Assembly (NCBI RefSeq): GCF_901000735.1
Contig: NC_081542.1
Span: forward strand, 23,389,093-23,453,092
From: Corylus avellana
Lineage: Eukaryota > Streptophyta > Magnoliopsida > Fagales > Betulaceae
Direction: 5' to 3'
Length of the DNA stretch: 64,000 bases
A program made the position numbers and the translations under genes. Shown here one piece after another: positions 44,922 through 54,893 of the stretch (its first letter is position 1; each line of letters opens with the position of its first letter). Below the pieces are notes generated by a model, which was not told the origin of the DNA, searched no databases, and saw only the letters and a list, made by a program, of their open reading frames with translations.

Positions 44922-46103
44922 ATAGTCTTATACATATCCTCAATGCGATCCGAACCTAACATGCAACATAAGAGCTGACCATTTTTTATATGACCTGCAA
45001 AACCCAATACAAATTTAGTTGGTTAGGGTTGAAGGTTCTGATCTATTTAATTAAATAGGTCGGATTATGATTAACCTACATAGTCTTATACTCATACTTC
45101 AATAAAATCCGAATTTGACATACAAACACGAATTGCCACCCCTTAAGTAGATGTTCCTATTTCCTATACATTAACTCATTTCCATTAACATTCATGCTAT
45201 GATCCAATGAAGGTTTTTAGACAAAGCAGCCATCCAACCAACGTCTACATGGCAGGATGGTAGAGCAGAGGCTGCAAATCCATGGAAACTTTGTAGGGTG
45301 ACTCAAGTGGAAAATGCCAAGATACTACTAGCTAGGCATGGTTCCGATTTTTGGCTGCACAATAATCATGATACTCTCTCTGCCTTGCTCAGCTCCAAAC
45401 CTTCTCAGTCCATCAAGGTCTCACCATGAACACATACCTCACAAAATCTTTGCACATCCCACCTGCCACCCTCCCTATAATCCCAATTGTGTTCATGATC
45501 ATCATAATCCCTTTCTACGACCAGATTTTTGTTCCCTTTGCACGAAAAATCACCGGCATCCCGACAGGGATCACGCACTTGCAGCGTGTTGGAGTTGGCC
45601 TAATTCTCTCATCCATGTCCATGGCCGTGGCTGCAACTATTGAAGTGAAGAGAAAAGGAGTAGCAAGAGACCACAGCATGCTTGATGCAATCCCAGTTGT
45701 GCAGCCATTGCCCATCAGCACATTATGGCTATCATTTCAGTACTTCATATTTGGAATTGCAGACTTGTTTACATACATTGGGCTGCTGGAATTTTTCTAT
45801 TCAGAGGCACCAAAGGGCCTTAAATCCTTCTCAAGTTGCTTCCTCTGGAGCTCCATGGCGCTAGGATATTTTTTCAGCACCATACTTGTGAAAATAGTGA
45901 ATGGTGCAACAAAGAATGTTACAAGAAGTACTGGAGGTTGGTTAGCAGGAAACAATATCAACAGGAACCATTTAAAACTCTTCTACTGGCTGCTTTCTAT
46001 AGTGAGCTTGATCAACTTCTCTATCTACTTGTTTGTAGCTAAGAGGTACAAGTACAGGCCTCAGAATCCAGTGGAGTCAAATGAGAACAGCACCAAGGCA
46101 TGA

Positions 46104-47500
46104 GCAAAAGCAAATTTAGTCTAATTAAAGTGGTGATACTGCAAAGATTGCAAATGATGACTTGGGGTTTTCTAATATTCTACTTTTTTTTTTTCCTTTT
46201 TTTTTTCTTTTTTTTTTTTTTTTCTTTTTTGCCTTTTTTTAGGGGGTTCGGGACATGCATGTATCCTATTCATCAATGAACTTCAAGTGTGGCATGATGC
46301 CAATGCATCTATAATTCCCCCCCACCCAAAAGAAAAAAAAAATGAAAACCAATGCATTCTAAATTTCTTTTCTTCCTTATTACTATAATTATTGTTATAA
46401 TAATGATAATGATAATAACAAATTTAAAACCTTTTGTTTGATGAGTTGTTTGATATTGCAATTTATATCTGGTACCCACATTTAACCTTTAATTTGAGAG
46501 AAATTTTATTTATCAGACTTTCGTATAGCTGCAGACAACCATGCATGATGTTGTGATATTGAAAATCAACCATTGAATTTTTATTTTCTTTTACAATTAT
46601 TGATTCAATGGTTTATTTCCACTATCATATCATCATAGTTAGCATTACTAAGAAAATTATACAAATGAAATTATGAACATTTTTGGGATTAAAGAATGAA
46701 TGAATCTCGTCTCCGGCCCCTTCCTTTCCTTAATTTGTTTTGCTCATTAAAAAATAATAATAATAATGAATGAGTCTCATTGGTATTAGCCATTTTTCAG
46801 ATTGAGATTCTATGCAATATCTAGGGTATGCATTGCATAGAATGTGTTGTAAATGTACACTAGCTTGTGAGGTTTGTGTCATACATTGTAAAGTATAAAA
46901 AAAATAATTAGTAATTAATATACCTAAGTGGATCTAAACCCAACTTAGGATTTTGGACTAGAAGTATTGTCCTAATTAATATGTATATTAACTTATTATT
47001 GTTGAACTCCTTAGTGTCTCTCTCCTTCATTCTCTTGGAGTATGAGTAACACTCTTGGTTTGTAAAGGACTTACGCATGAAAGGAGTTGGGTCAATGTGA
47101 AAGATTTAATGTTAAACGTAAAAGCCAGACTCTTTTTTCTATTTTGCTTATGTATCATTAATGATACATAACCAAAAAACAAAAATAAAGAAAATAGATT
47201 TTAAAAGGGATCTAAATTTTCAGTAATTTGCTATTTGAATTACTAATAATTTAGATATTAAATAAAAAAGAATTTATATAAAACTCACATGTCCAAATAA
47301 ATAAATAGACTGCTCAAAACTTACTTAACGAGATAAATCCCACAAAAATTTTCTCATATTTATTATTAAATTGTTAAACAATAAAATTATTTAAATCTCT
47401 ATCCTCTCAAGGAGTGAAACCCAAGTGCACTCATGCCAAGATGTCATCCCAGCAGCCCAAGTGTCCGACCAAATTCTCCGGTTGGCGTCTCACTTTCAGC
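46104..47500. other. intergenic; no gene seen
   Basis: The 3' untranslated region of NPF copy 2, then a long T/C-rich run (46184-46240), AT-rich sequence with a short AAT/AAG repeat near 46390 and 46750, and no open frame of interest. Confidence 0.5.
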
Positions 47501-47521
47501 AGCCGCAGACACCTCAACTCA

Positions 47522-47598
47522 CATGCATGTCTACGTGGCAACCTCGTACCTCACCACGTACGTTCTCCATCAACTCTCTCGATCTCTCTTTATAAACA
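47522..47598 (+). promoter_or_regulatory. seed-type core promoter of the oil-body protein gene (RY, ABRE, TATA)
   Basis: An RY element CATGCATG (47522-47529) is followed 3 bp later by an ABRE-type ACGTGGC (47533-47539), then CCACGTAC (47554-47561) and a TATA box tttataaaca (47589-47598), 59 bp upstream of the ATG at 47657. RY plus ABRE close to a TATA box is the arrangement known from B3 (ABI3/FUS3) and bZIP-controlled seed maturation genes. Function here is inferred from motifs and from the product. Confidence 0.6.
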
Positions 47599-47656
47599 CA
47601 CCTCGATCCCGAGAGAGAGACAGAGGGAGAGATATTGGAGCATACTACGTCGTTTC

Positions 47657-49832
47657 ATGGCGTCAAGCGACAAGTCACCGAGTCCTATGCCGTCCGGTAC
47701 CGACCACCCCAGGCCACCTGGGCAGCCGATGACGGTGGAGCAGCACATGATAGACAAGGGCGCGCAATTGGTTCAGTCCCTGAAGCCGGTGAAGCAGATG
47801 AACCAGCACGTCTGCACCTTCGCCTTGTACAGCCACGACATGTCCCGCCAGATCGAGACCCACCACTATGTCACACGTGTCAACCAGGACTTCTTACAGT
47901 GCGCTGTTTACGATTCCGATCACGCCCACGCCCGTCTCATCGGTCTAACTTCTAACCCCATCTCTTTTTTATTTTCTTTTTGATAAAATAATGGTTAAGC
48001 GATTAAATTTAGGACTGAAATTTTTTTCAAACTAGCAACTTATTATAATAAGTGACAACAAGTGTAATCTCTCACATGTTTTCTTTAATATTTTAACAGT
48101 AATTTATTGTTATTTCACTAATTTAGAGAATGATTCTAGTTATAGTGCATGGGTATTTTTGTCTTTTCACTTTTTGACAAAAATACCCCTCCACAAAATG
48201 GAGAGTATCCTAATTCATAATTTAAGAATAAAAACATTAATTTTTTAGAAACCCTAATCTAAGAACCAAAATATTAATTTTTTAGAAACTAAAAAATGAC
48301 CCTCACTTACTAGAGTAACTTGAATGAAATTTCCTCCAAATTGGTTTAGAGGAAATTTGTGTTCTTAAATTTATCAATTCCTATCGGCTTAAGTTTTTTA
48401 GATAACTGGTGACTCTGATCAATTCACCCAATTTAAATAAAATATTTCATGTGTTGAACTTTACATATTAAAATGATAACCGGTGATTTAGCTTAAGTCA
48501 TTAAATTTATCCCTTTCTATTGGCTTGAGTTTTTGGGATAACTGGTGATTTAACATTTTTCGATTTAAATTATATATGTATAAATAATCTGGGTATTCTA
48601 GCTCAGCCCGATTAAATTTTCAAGACACCATGCAAAGCATCATCTTTATTTTTGTTCGAGTGTAATTTCAAGAAATTGTTTGCGGTCAAAGGGGTTGAAT
48701 TTTGGACATGATGCTTTATGAGGCATAGAGTCAAGTCACTTGCTACTCGAGCCAACATTCGTATTAAATTTTCAGTTCCGATTTGATTTTGTACGTACCC
48801 AATGAAATTAAAGAGAAAGGTTGTGATTTTAGCTTCCAAGTTTTTGTTCCACAGGTGTTGAATATATAGTATCCGATAGGATATTTGAAGCTTTGCCTCC
48901 GGATGAGCAGAAGTTGTGGCACTCTCATGCCTATGAGGTTGTACTGGAAGCCCTAATCCTTAGATTTCCATTTTTTTTTTCCTGCTATGAAGTGCTTTTG
49001 ATGATCATGAATTTGGACGATCCAGATCAAGTCAGGCCTTTGGGTCAATCCCCGAGTTCCAGGAATGATAGAGAAACCAGAACTCGAAAATATGGCCAAA
49101 ACATACGGCAAATTCTGGTGCACATGGCAGGTTGATAGAGGTGATGAGCAAGTGCTTAAAATTTATTTAGCATTACTCTTTTATGGCGTGTTTATTCCCG
49201 GGCGTCTTTATTTCAAAGCTTCCTTTTTTTTTTTTTTTTTTTGACATGTCCACACAAGAGGGGGAGGGGGGATTCGAACTAATAACCTCTGCTTCATAAG
49301 ACGTGGTCCCCAACCGATTGAGCTACCCCTTGGGAACTATTTCAAAGCTTCCTTAAGTTTATAGGAAATGCTAAATTTAATTATTTAATTATTTAATTTA
49401 TATAATAAATAAAATATTTAATTGAAATGAAAGTGTGTGACACAAATAAGCTAAATTATTTCTTATTTGAAATAAAGTTTTCTCATATTAGAAATAAATT
49501 TAATCATTTAATTAAAAAAAAAATGTTTGATTGGTGTTACTAATTAATTTTGAGGTGGGTGCATGAATTAATTAGGCGACAAGCTCCCGCTGGGTGCACC
49601 TGCTTTGATGATATCTCCACAACCGGTGAACCTGGGACAGATCTCACCGGAGCTGGTCCATAGGAGGGATAACAAGTACAACATCTCAACAAAGGTACTG
49701 AGGGATTCGAGGGTGGAAATTGCAGAGCCAGAGTGGATCAATCCTCAAGCGGACTACTGGAAACAGGACGGGAAGGGTTTCGCCATTGACATCAAGTTCA
49801 CAGATATGAAATTAAGGGCACCATTTCCCTGA
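47657..49832 (+). CDS. OBAP: oil body-associated protein (DUF1264 family), 246 aa
   Basis: Four exons join cleanly: 47657-47942, 48855-48937, 49026-49140, 49576-49832 (741 nt). The start MASSDKSPSPMPSG is chosen because the conserved text begins soon after it: MIDKGAQLVQSLKPVKQMNQ, HVCTFALYSHDMSRQIETHH, NQDFLQCAVYDSDHAHARLI, then FEALPPDEQKLWHSHAYE, SGLWVNPRVPGMIEKPELE, TYGKFWCTWQVDRGDKLPLG, and the C-terminus NPQADYWKQDGKGFAIDIKF..APFP. The length matches the family. OBAP proteins associate with seed oil bodies and affect their size and stability in maize and Arabidopsis. No signal peptide or membrane segment, as usual. All splice sites are GT-AG and no lesion is seen. A SINE lies in intron 3. 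The last exon's end is duplicated at 59827. Confidence 0.9.
47995..48600. other. intron 1 of the oil-body gene with MITE fragments
   Basis: Text such as 'ttaagcgattaaattta' and repeated 'taactggtgattta' (48410-48550) resembles pieces of the MITE family seen at 17459-17720. No exon is visible. Confidence 0.4.
49227..49337 (-). mobile_element. tRNA-derived SINE in oil-body gene intron 3
   Basis: On the minus strand it reads 'ggggtagctcaatcggttgg' (A box) and 'gttcgaatcccc' (B box), then a 'ctcttgtgtggacatgtca' body and a poly-A tail. A perfect 17-bp target duplication starting tatttcaaagc flanks it (49210-49226 and 49338-49354). The head resembles a tRNA but the rest does not fold as one, so it is a SINE, not a tRNA gene. 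The second copy is at 52598. Confidence 0.9.
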
Positions 49833-51276
49833 ACGTGGTGAATCTTTGCTGGGTCTCTACACTTGGTTCGTAGCTGACACATAAAGTGGGGCGGAGCCAA
49901 AGTACTCCCTGGCCTATAGGTGAAACCAAGACACCCTAATTAAAAAAAGAAAAAGAAAAAAGTATTAATACATATGTTAAATATGTACGTAGTGTAGTTA
50001 AGTTAAGAGTGGTGTAAAGATTTACATGCAGTATATGGATTGTAATACTGGAATCAAGTATATGTTGTATGAATGGTGTATGTGGACATGCGCATACATC
50101 AGGGTATGTTAAGGTAAATATAGTGTTAGCAGATTTTGCAGAATATATAAAGAAAATCTGTAACATGGGCAAGTTGATCAAACGGCAATGGCTATATATG
50201 CTGAATTTCTTTTTGAGACTTGATAAATGCTCCCAATTTACTAGATTTGAAGAGAGTCATCTAAAAGGAATACCTAAAATTCTCTTTGGTACTTCCAAAA
50301 GCCTTTCAAAATGTAGTACAAGGTTTCAAAATGTAGGATAAAATCTGAATTCTTGAACGTTGCTTTCTCTCTTTTTGTTTTGAAGTCTATTAAATTAAAT
50401 TAATAAGGGTAAACCTTATCAAGTGGGTTTTCCTTTAGGTTAGTTGTGTTATAGTCATTTTTTATTTATTTATTTTTTTCTAATTAAAAAGGATAGGTCA
50501 GAGAGATCAATTGTGTTTATCTTACTTGAGTGTGACGATAGTAGCACCTACTTGTTGGGAGCCACATAGGAAGAGCCTAGACAGGGAAACCGTAGGTATT
50601 CTCTCAAATCTGACTGAGTCATAGTCTAATCACCTAGTCCTACTAGGGCAACAATAGGAATCCAAGGCAGATAATACTAATCATGAATATGTGATGATTC
50701 TCCATTGCTAAGATTCAAACCTACACCCTAGTAATAATGTCATTTCATTATTGGTTTATTAGGAATTTATATTCCAATTAACTTCTTTTGCGATCATAAT
50801 TTCGCTAAACAGATTACTCACACTCTCCAATTCCTAGACGTTGGCATAAACATGCCACACATATTTTTTCTTGAGATTACCAAACAAAAATTTCCTAACA
50901 AAAATTTCCTCGAAGGGCAATCCCAATATTGGTTTAATATCCCACCAATAATTATCTTGTTTGATGTGTCAAAAATTGACTATACTAAATATATATGTTG
51001 CATGTTGGAAGGGTTGGGAGGGTTTCTTTGAATAAGAATAGAGTGTTCAATGATATTATGTTAACAAAAGGCGGGAGTTCGTATACAAGTACAGAAGCAA
51101 CGAATTGTGCTAAACGCCATTCCAATGAAAAGTTAAGGAGTTTTGATTCTTAAGCTTTAGTTGAGTTCTGAAATATATATATATACCAGATGTTAGGGAA
51201 ATAAATCACTTAACCCCACCCAAACAGCCCGTTATGTGAAAAATAACCATAAATGCCTACTGCATGGAGAATAACT
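49833..51276. other. no gene; duplicated intergenic sequence (copy A)
   Basis: The open frame at 50069-50341 and its counterpart at 60094-60408 are both open but have no known domain and no homology I recognise. The stretch near 50506-50760 with 'gattcaaacctacacc' resembles a degraded SINE or LTR part. Confidence 0.45.
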
Positions 51277-51459
51277 CTCACTACATGGACAACAATTTAC
51301 CATTAATAAGACAACTTCAAACAATTACACCACTACATGGAAAGCAATTACACCATTAATCAGAAAACTTCAACCTAATTGTGTGATAATCATGGGCCGT
51401 GATTCTGAGAACGCCCGCGTGCTTAGCACGCGAGGCTATTTTCATTTTTTGTTTTTAAT

Positions 51460-51496
<37 letters not shown>

Positions 51497-52173
51497 CGTT
51501 ACTATTTAACAATATTAGCATCGATAACGTCAAATTTGCTTTGTATTCTTTATAAATGTGACTATTTTTATTGTTTGATGAGTGGGTTGAATAAAATGAA
51601 ATAACAGCTTCGTTAGCTCTACCTCCACCGCTGCTCATTTATGTTCCTTTCTCCACATCTGATTGTTCGGTTCCAATCCCCCTAGCCACAGCTCTGCCCT
51701 CCTCCTGAAGCTTTTGGATTTGGTTTTTTCAAAACCAGATCGTTCAATCTCAGAAAGTCCATCCTCATACACACCACTTCACTGTGCTCCTAGGCTCCTC
51801 TGCTTTCCTCTGCCACTGCTAGCTACGTCTCTATCTGGCCACCACGTGCCTACGAGTAGATCTCACTCGTTGGCGCATGCTGCACATGAACTTTCAAGTG
51901 CATTTCACTCACTAGCGCGTGTCCCACACGCGTCGACGTAAGGATACCATTTCACCGTGTGTGGCAACTCCATCTTTCCTTAATTCCAATTGCCCCTTGT
52001 CACTGCAACTGGTCTTTTGGGTGGGCCCCAGCCTTTCAACAATTATTGACAATGCGTGGTCTTCACGCGCCTACCATTCGTTGGTGCTACTTTCTGTGGG
52101 TTTTTTTTTTTTTTTCTTTTTTTCACTTCTCCCTGTATTTTCTTGTTTTCTGTGTTGTAGCTAGTTGTCTCCC
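51277..52173. other. segment present only in duplication copy A
   Basis: Copy B reads straight from 'gagaataact' to 'atatttgcatttgg', while copy A has about 897 bp between them. It contains a perfect hairpin CGCGTGC-TTA-GCACGCG (51416-51432), an AT microsatellite (51466-51492) and an open frame 51663-51941 (MFGSNPPSHSSALLLKLLDL) of low-complexity Ser/Pro/Leu type with no recognised domain. Deletion in B or insertion in A cannot be decided here; no target duplication was found. Confidence 0.6.
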
Positions 52174-52597
52174 TATTTGCATTTGGTTTATTCTTGTGTT
52201 GGAGATGTTTTTGTGCTAGCCTTTTTTTCTTTTTTTCTTTTTCCGACAATGCTACTTCCCCCTCAACTGAATACGGATTGTCATGTTTGTTATTTTCAAC
52301 CGACTATTGATGGTCGTGTTGTTTGTCTTGATGGGGTTCAACGAGGATTGAAAAGTATTTCGAGGGTTATGCCAATGTTTGTGTCCTATACATTAATGAT
52401 TCAGATAGGATTGAAGGGTCTCGAGATGGTCATGCCCCTTTATGTCCCTTACTAGTTCGTAGTTTGTTTTGTTTACGAAACTTTGCCTACATTTATTGTC
52501 TTATTTTGGTTGTACCTACTTCTTACTTTGATGAGTCGAGTCATTTATTTAACTCATTCTTAAACTGAGTAAGGATGGATCTATCCCATTTGTTTTT

Positions 52598-52707
52598 GTT
52601 TTTTTTTTTTGACATGTCTGTACAAGAGGGAGGAGGAAAATTCGAACTAATGACTTCCACTTCATTAAGTGTGGTTCGAGCCGATTGAGCTACCTCTTGG
52701 GGACGTT
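52598..52707 (-). mobile_element. tRNA-derived SINE, absent from duplication copy B
   Basis: Same family as 49227-49337: on the minus strand it has 'gaggtagctcaatcggctcg' (A box), 'gttcgaatt' (B box), a 'gtacagacatgtca' body and a poly-A tail. The duplication ccatttgttttt flanks it (52586-52597 and 52708-52719). The paralogous site in copy B (near 62342-62360) has a single ccatttgtttttt and no SINE. Confidence 0.9.
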
Positions 52708-53477
52708 CCATTTGTTTTTTATTTTCATGTATATCCCTTTTCCCTTCCCATATTGAATATAAAGAAAAGGCCTATTTGGTCCATCCACTTTGGATCTAAA
52801 GCATTGCAGAAAATATATGTTTAGTGGGAGAATGGTAATACAAGCATGCCGGTTGGCTGAAAATTTTTGTTGTTTTGAAGCAAATTTGGGGAGACATTGA
52901 CTAGGGTGGTAGTATATTTCTCCCTGCATATATAACACTAACCATTCTTCATTAGACTATATTTCGAGTACTAGTTGTAAAACAAAAATCTAAATTTCTT
53001 ATTTGAAATAATCACCACACAGAAGAAAAAAAAAATCTAATAAAATTTTCACTGAGTTTACATGTTCTGTCTATCATTATAGACGCTAAAATATAAAGAA
53101 ACATTTTTCTTATTATTAAAGTAATGCTATAAATTATATTTTCATCTTATAATGATATTGTAAATATTAAAATAAAAAAATTAACCTATAAAATTAGTTA
53201 GAACTCTCATGTCAACATTCCAAGATAAAAATATAATATTTAGAGTTATTCCCCGTATACATTCTCTCTTATTCCCACTATGTCCAGCACATATCCTTAT
53301 TCCATGTGCCATCCACATAAGGTGCCACATGCCACTCCCATGTTCTCTTCCAACCCAATCATATTCAACTCTTCAACGCCGCCCTCTTTCCCAATAAACC
53401 TTAACGCCCCAAAATCTATTCCACGTCAGCTTTCTGAAACGCCCAAATCTTCCAAGACTCTCCGGCTTTGTCTTCTC

Positions 53478-54257
53478 ATGGCCAACCCAGAGACAGCCAA
53501 GGTGGAGGTGGAGGTGGAGAAGCACGCGTATTCCGTGTGGGCGCTCCCACCGGACGACGTGGCAACCCGGCTGAAGAAGCTGATGGACAGCCTACGATCC
53601 GAGTTCGGCGGGCCCCACTTCGAGCCCCACATCACGGTCGTCGGGGCCATCAGTTTGACGCCGGACGACGCGCTTCGCAGATTCCGATCGGCGTGCGACG
53701 GCGTCAAGGCCTACGCTGCCTCCGTGGATCGTGTCGCCTTTTATCAGTGTGTTTTGCTCCTCGTCCATCCAACGGCTGAGGTAATTTTGTCTCATTTTTT
53801 TTTCTTTTAATTAATCATAAAAAAAATTATTATTACCTTTTGTTTCAGGTAGTGGAAACTAGGGCACATTGCAATGGGCATTTCGGATTCAAGACATCTA
53901 CTCGTAAGTAAACAAATTTAAATTTAATTAATAATGTTGGAAAATTTTAAATTTGTGCTTGAAAAATAGTACAACTTATATACTTTATCAACTAATAAAT
54001 CACTAATTATCTAAAAAATATAAATTAATAAAGTTTAAACAATTTGTGCAGCTTACATGCCACATTTGAGCCTCCTTTATGGGGATCTGACAGAAGAGGA
54101 GAAGAAGAAAGCTGAAGAAAAAGCTAACATCTTTGATGAAAGCATTAGGAGCCTGAGCTTCCAAGTTACTCGTCTTGCATTATACAAAACAGACACTGAA
54201 GACAAAACTCTCAAATCCTGGGAGAAAATTGCCGAATGCAACCTTATCTCAAGTTAG
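53478..54257 (+). CDS. CPD: cyclic phosphodiesterase (2H family), copy A, 187 aa
   Basis: Exons 53478-53780, 53849-53903 and 54052-54257 give 187 aa. The two 2H-family catalytic motifs are His51-Ile-Thr53 (FEPHITVVGAI) and His124-Leu-Ser126 (YMPHLSLLYGDL). The rest matches plant cyclic phosphodiesterase: VYSVWALP-like N-terminus, ALYKTDTEDKTLKSWEKIAE near the end. The Arabidopsis enzyme opens ADP-ribose 1'',2''-cyclic phosphate made in tRNA splicing and acts on 2',3'-cyclic nucleotides. Compared with copy B it lacks 12 nt, removing Thr-Gly-Ser-Phe after DRVA, at a position where the family normally has TGTF/TGSF. The reading frame is open upstream in both copies (from about 53337), so a longer start with a Ser/Pro-rich, possibly plastid-targeting, extension is possible. 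Confidence 0.9.
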
Positions 54258-54290
54258 CTTCTTCTTCTTCTTCTTCATGTTTCAAAAGCT

Positions 54291-54893
54291 TCATAATCAT
54301 GCTTTTTGGTTTGTAATAATTAAGGATCATGGTGTTCCTATGCTCCTTCTTCATCCTTTTTGTTTGTAAACTCCTGTTCTGCTTTTTCTTCTGTCATTGT
54401 CTGTAATTATGGTGAACTATGGTAGACTCTTCCCTTGCACTAGGATTTTGATTTATAAGAAATTTGGGGTCCAATAAGTTATCTACATTTTGAGGAAATT
54501 ACTTCCCGCAATACATGGATTGCGATGTACATCAATTATCTGTCCAAAATTGTTAGGTAATGCAAGAGAGTACATATATGATACTCACTTGCCTAAAAAA
54601 ATAGTGGGCCGCTTTATCACCTACCCATATAAATTTCGTATGAGCTCTTTCACAAAAGGTAAAGGAAAAGTAAAAGAAAAGTCTAGAGAGTGGAGGGAGC
54701 TTCTTTCCCTAGAAAGTGTTTGAATAGTTCAGTATGGTCAGCTTCTTGGCCTACTTCATAAACCGCATTGTATGGCCTATTTCTAGGCTTGTTCAAGATC
54801 TAGAAGACCGAGTCATTTTTTTGCCCATTTCCTATTTACTGTTATTATTTTTGGCATTGTATTTTCATTTGGATTTGTTGTTGGGGAGCTCAC
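54291..54893. other. no gene seen between phosphodiesterase A and the 2.3-kb units
   Basis: Includes the 3' untranslated region of phosphodiesterase A. Open frames at 54490-54723 and 54734-54937 have no recognised domain. Confidence 0.5.

Larger units (their letters stand above)
41741..46103 (+). pseudogene. NRT1/PTR family transporter (NPF4-like), copy 2, frameshifted
   Basis: Exon 1 (41741-41837) reads EKPELVAGKVDWKGKAAV and KNKHGGARTALLIL; the start codon, probably on a small upstream exon, was not found. Exon 2 is 42399-42610 (VTFGFENILALAVNLVTYFS, VDAYTGRFRAVLIAGFLEFA). Exon 3 is 43462-43905, exon 4 44316-44443, exon 5 45213-46103. Phases match copy 1. In exon 5, compared with copy 1, a 4-bp insertion (gcta, about 45330) and a second 4-bp insertion in a CT run (about 45375) move the frame twice. 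The net +8 leaves the last eight helices (open frame 45426-46103) out of frame with the upstream part. The acceptor of exon 5 is AAG rather than CAG. A conceptual product would end shortly after the first insertion, so the gene is probably dead or expresses only a truncated form. Confidence 0.8.
49803..54290 (+). repeat. segmental duplication, copy A (oil-body 3' end to phosphodiesterase A)
   Basis: From 'agatatgaaatt' in the last codons of the oil-body gene to beyond the phosphodiesterase stop it matches 59827 to the window end in the same orientation, at roughly 90% by eye. Copy-specific blocks are 51277-52173 (A only), the SINE at 52598 (A only), 60972-61581 (B only) and a 51-bp doubling at 60721 (B only). 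Copy B continues past the window. Confidence 0.9.

Noticed and set aside
49227..49337. Possible tRNA gene on the minus strand (A and B boxes).
   Set aside because: Only the promoter-box head resembles a tRNA. A poly-A tail, 17-bp target duplication and a second copy at 52598 make it a SINE.
50069..50341. 90-codon frame also open in duplication copy B (60094-60408), considered as a small conserved gene.
   Set aside because: The paralogues are recent enough to stay open by chance; no domain, start context or splice signals support it.
51277..52173. Helitron insertion in duplication copy A.
   Set aside because: The hairpin is suggestive, but the required TC start, CTRR end and A/T insertion site do not fit the observed borders.
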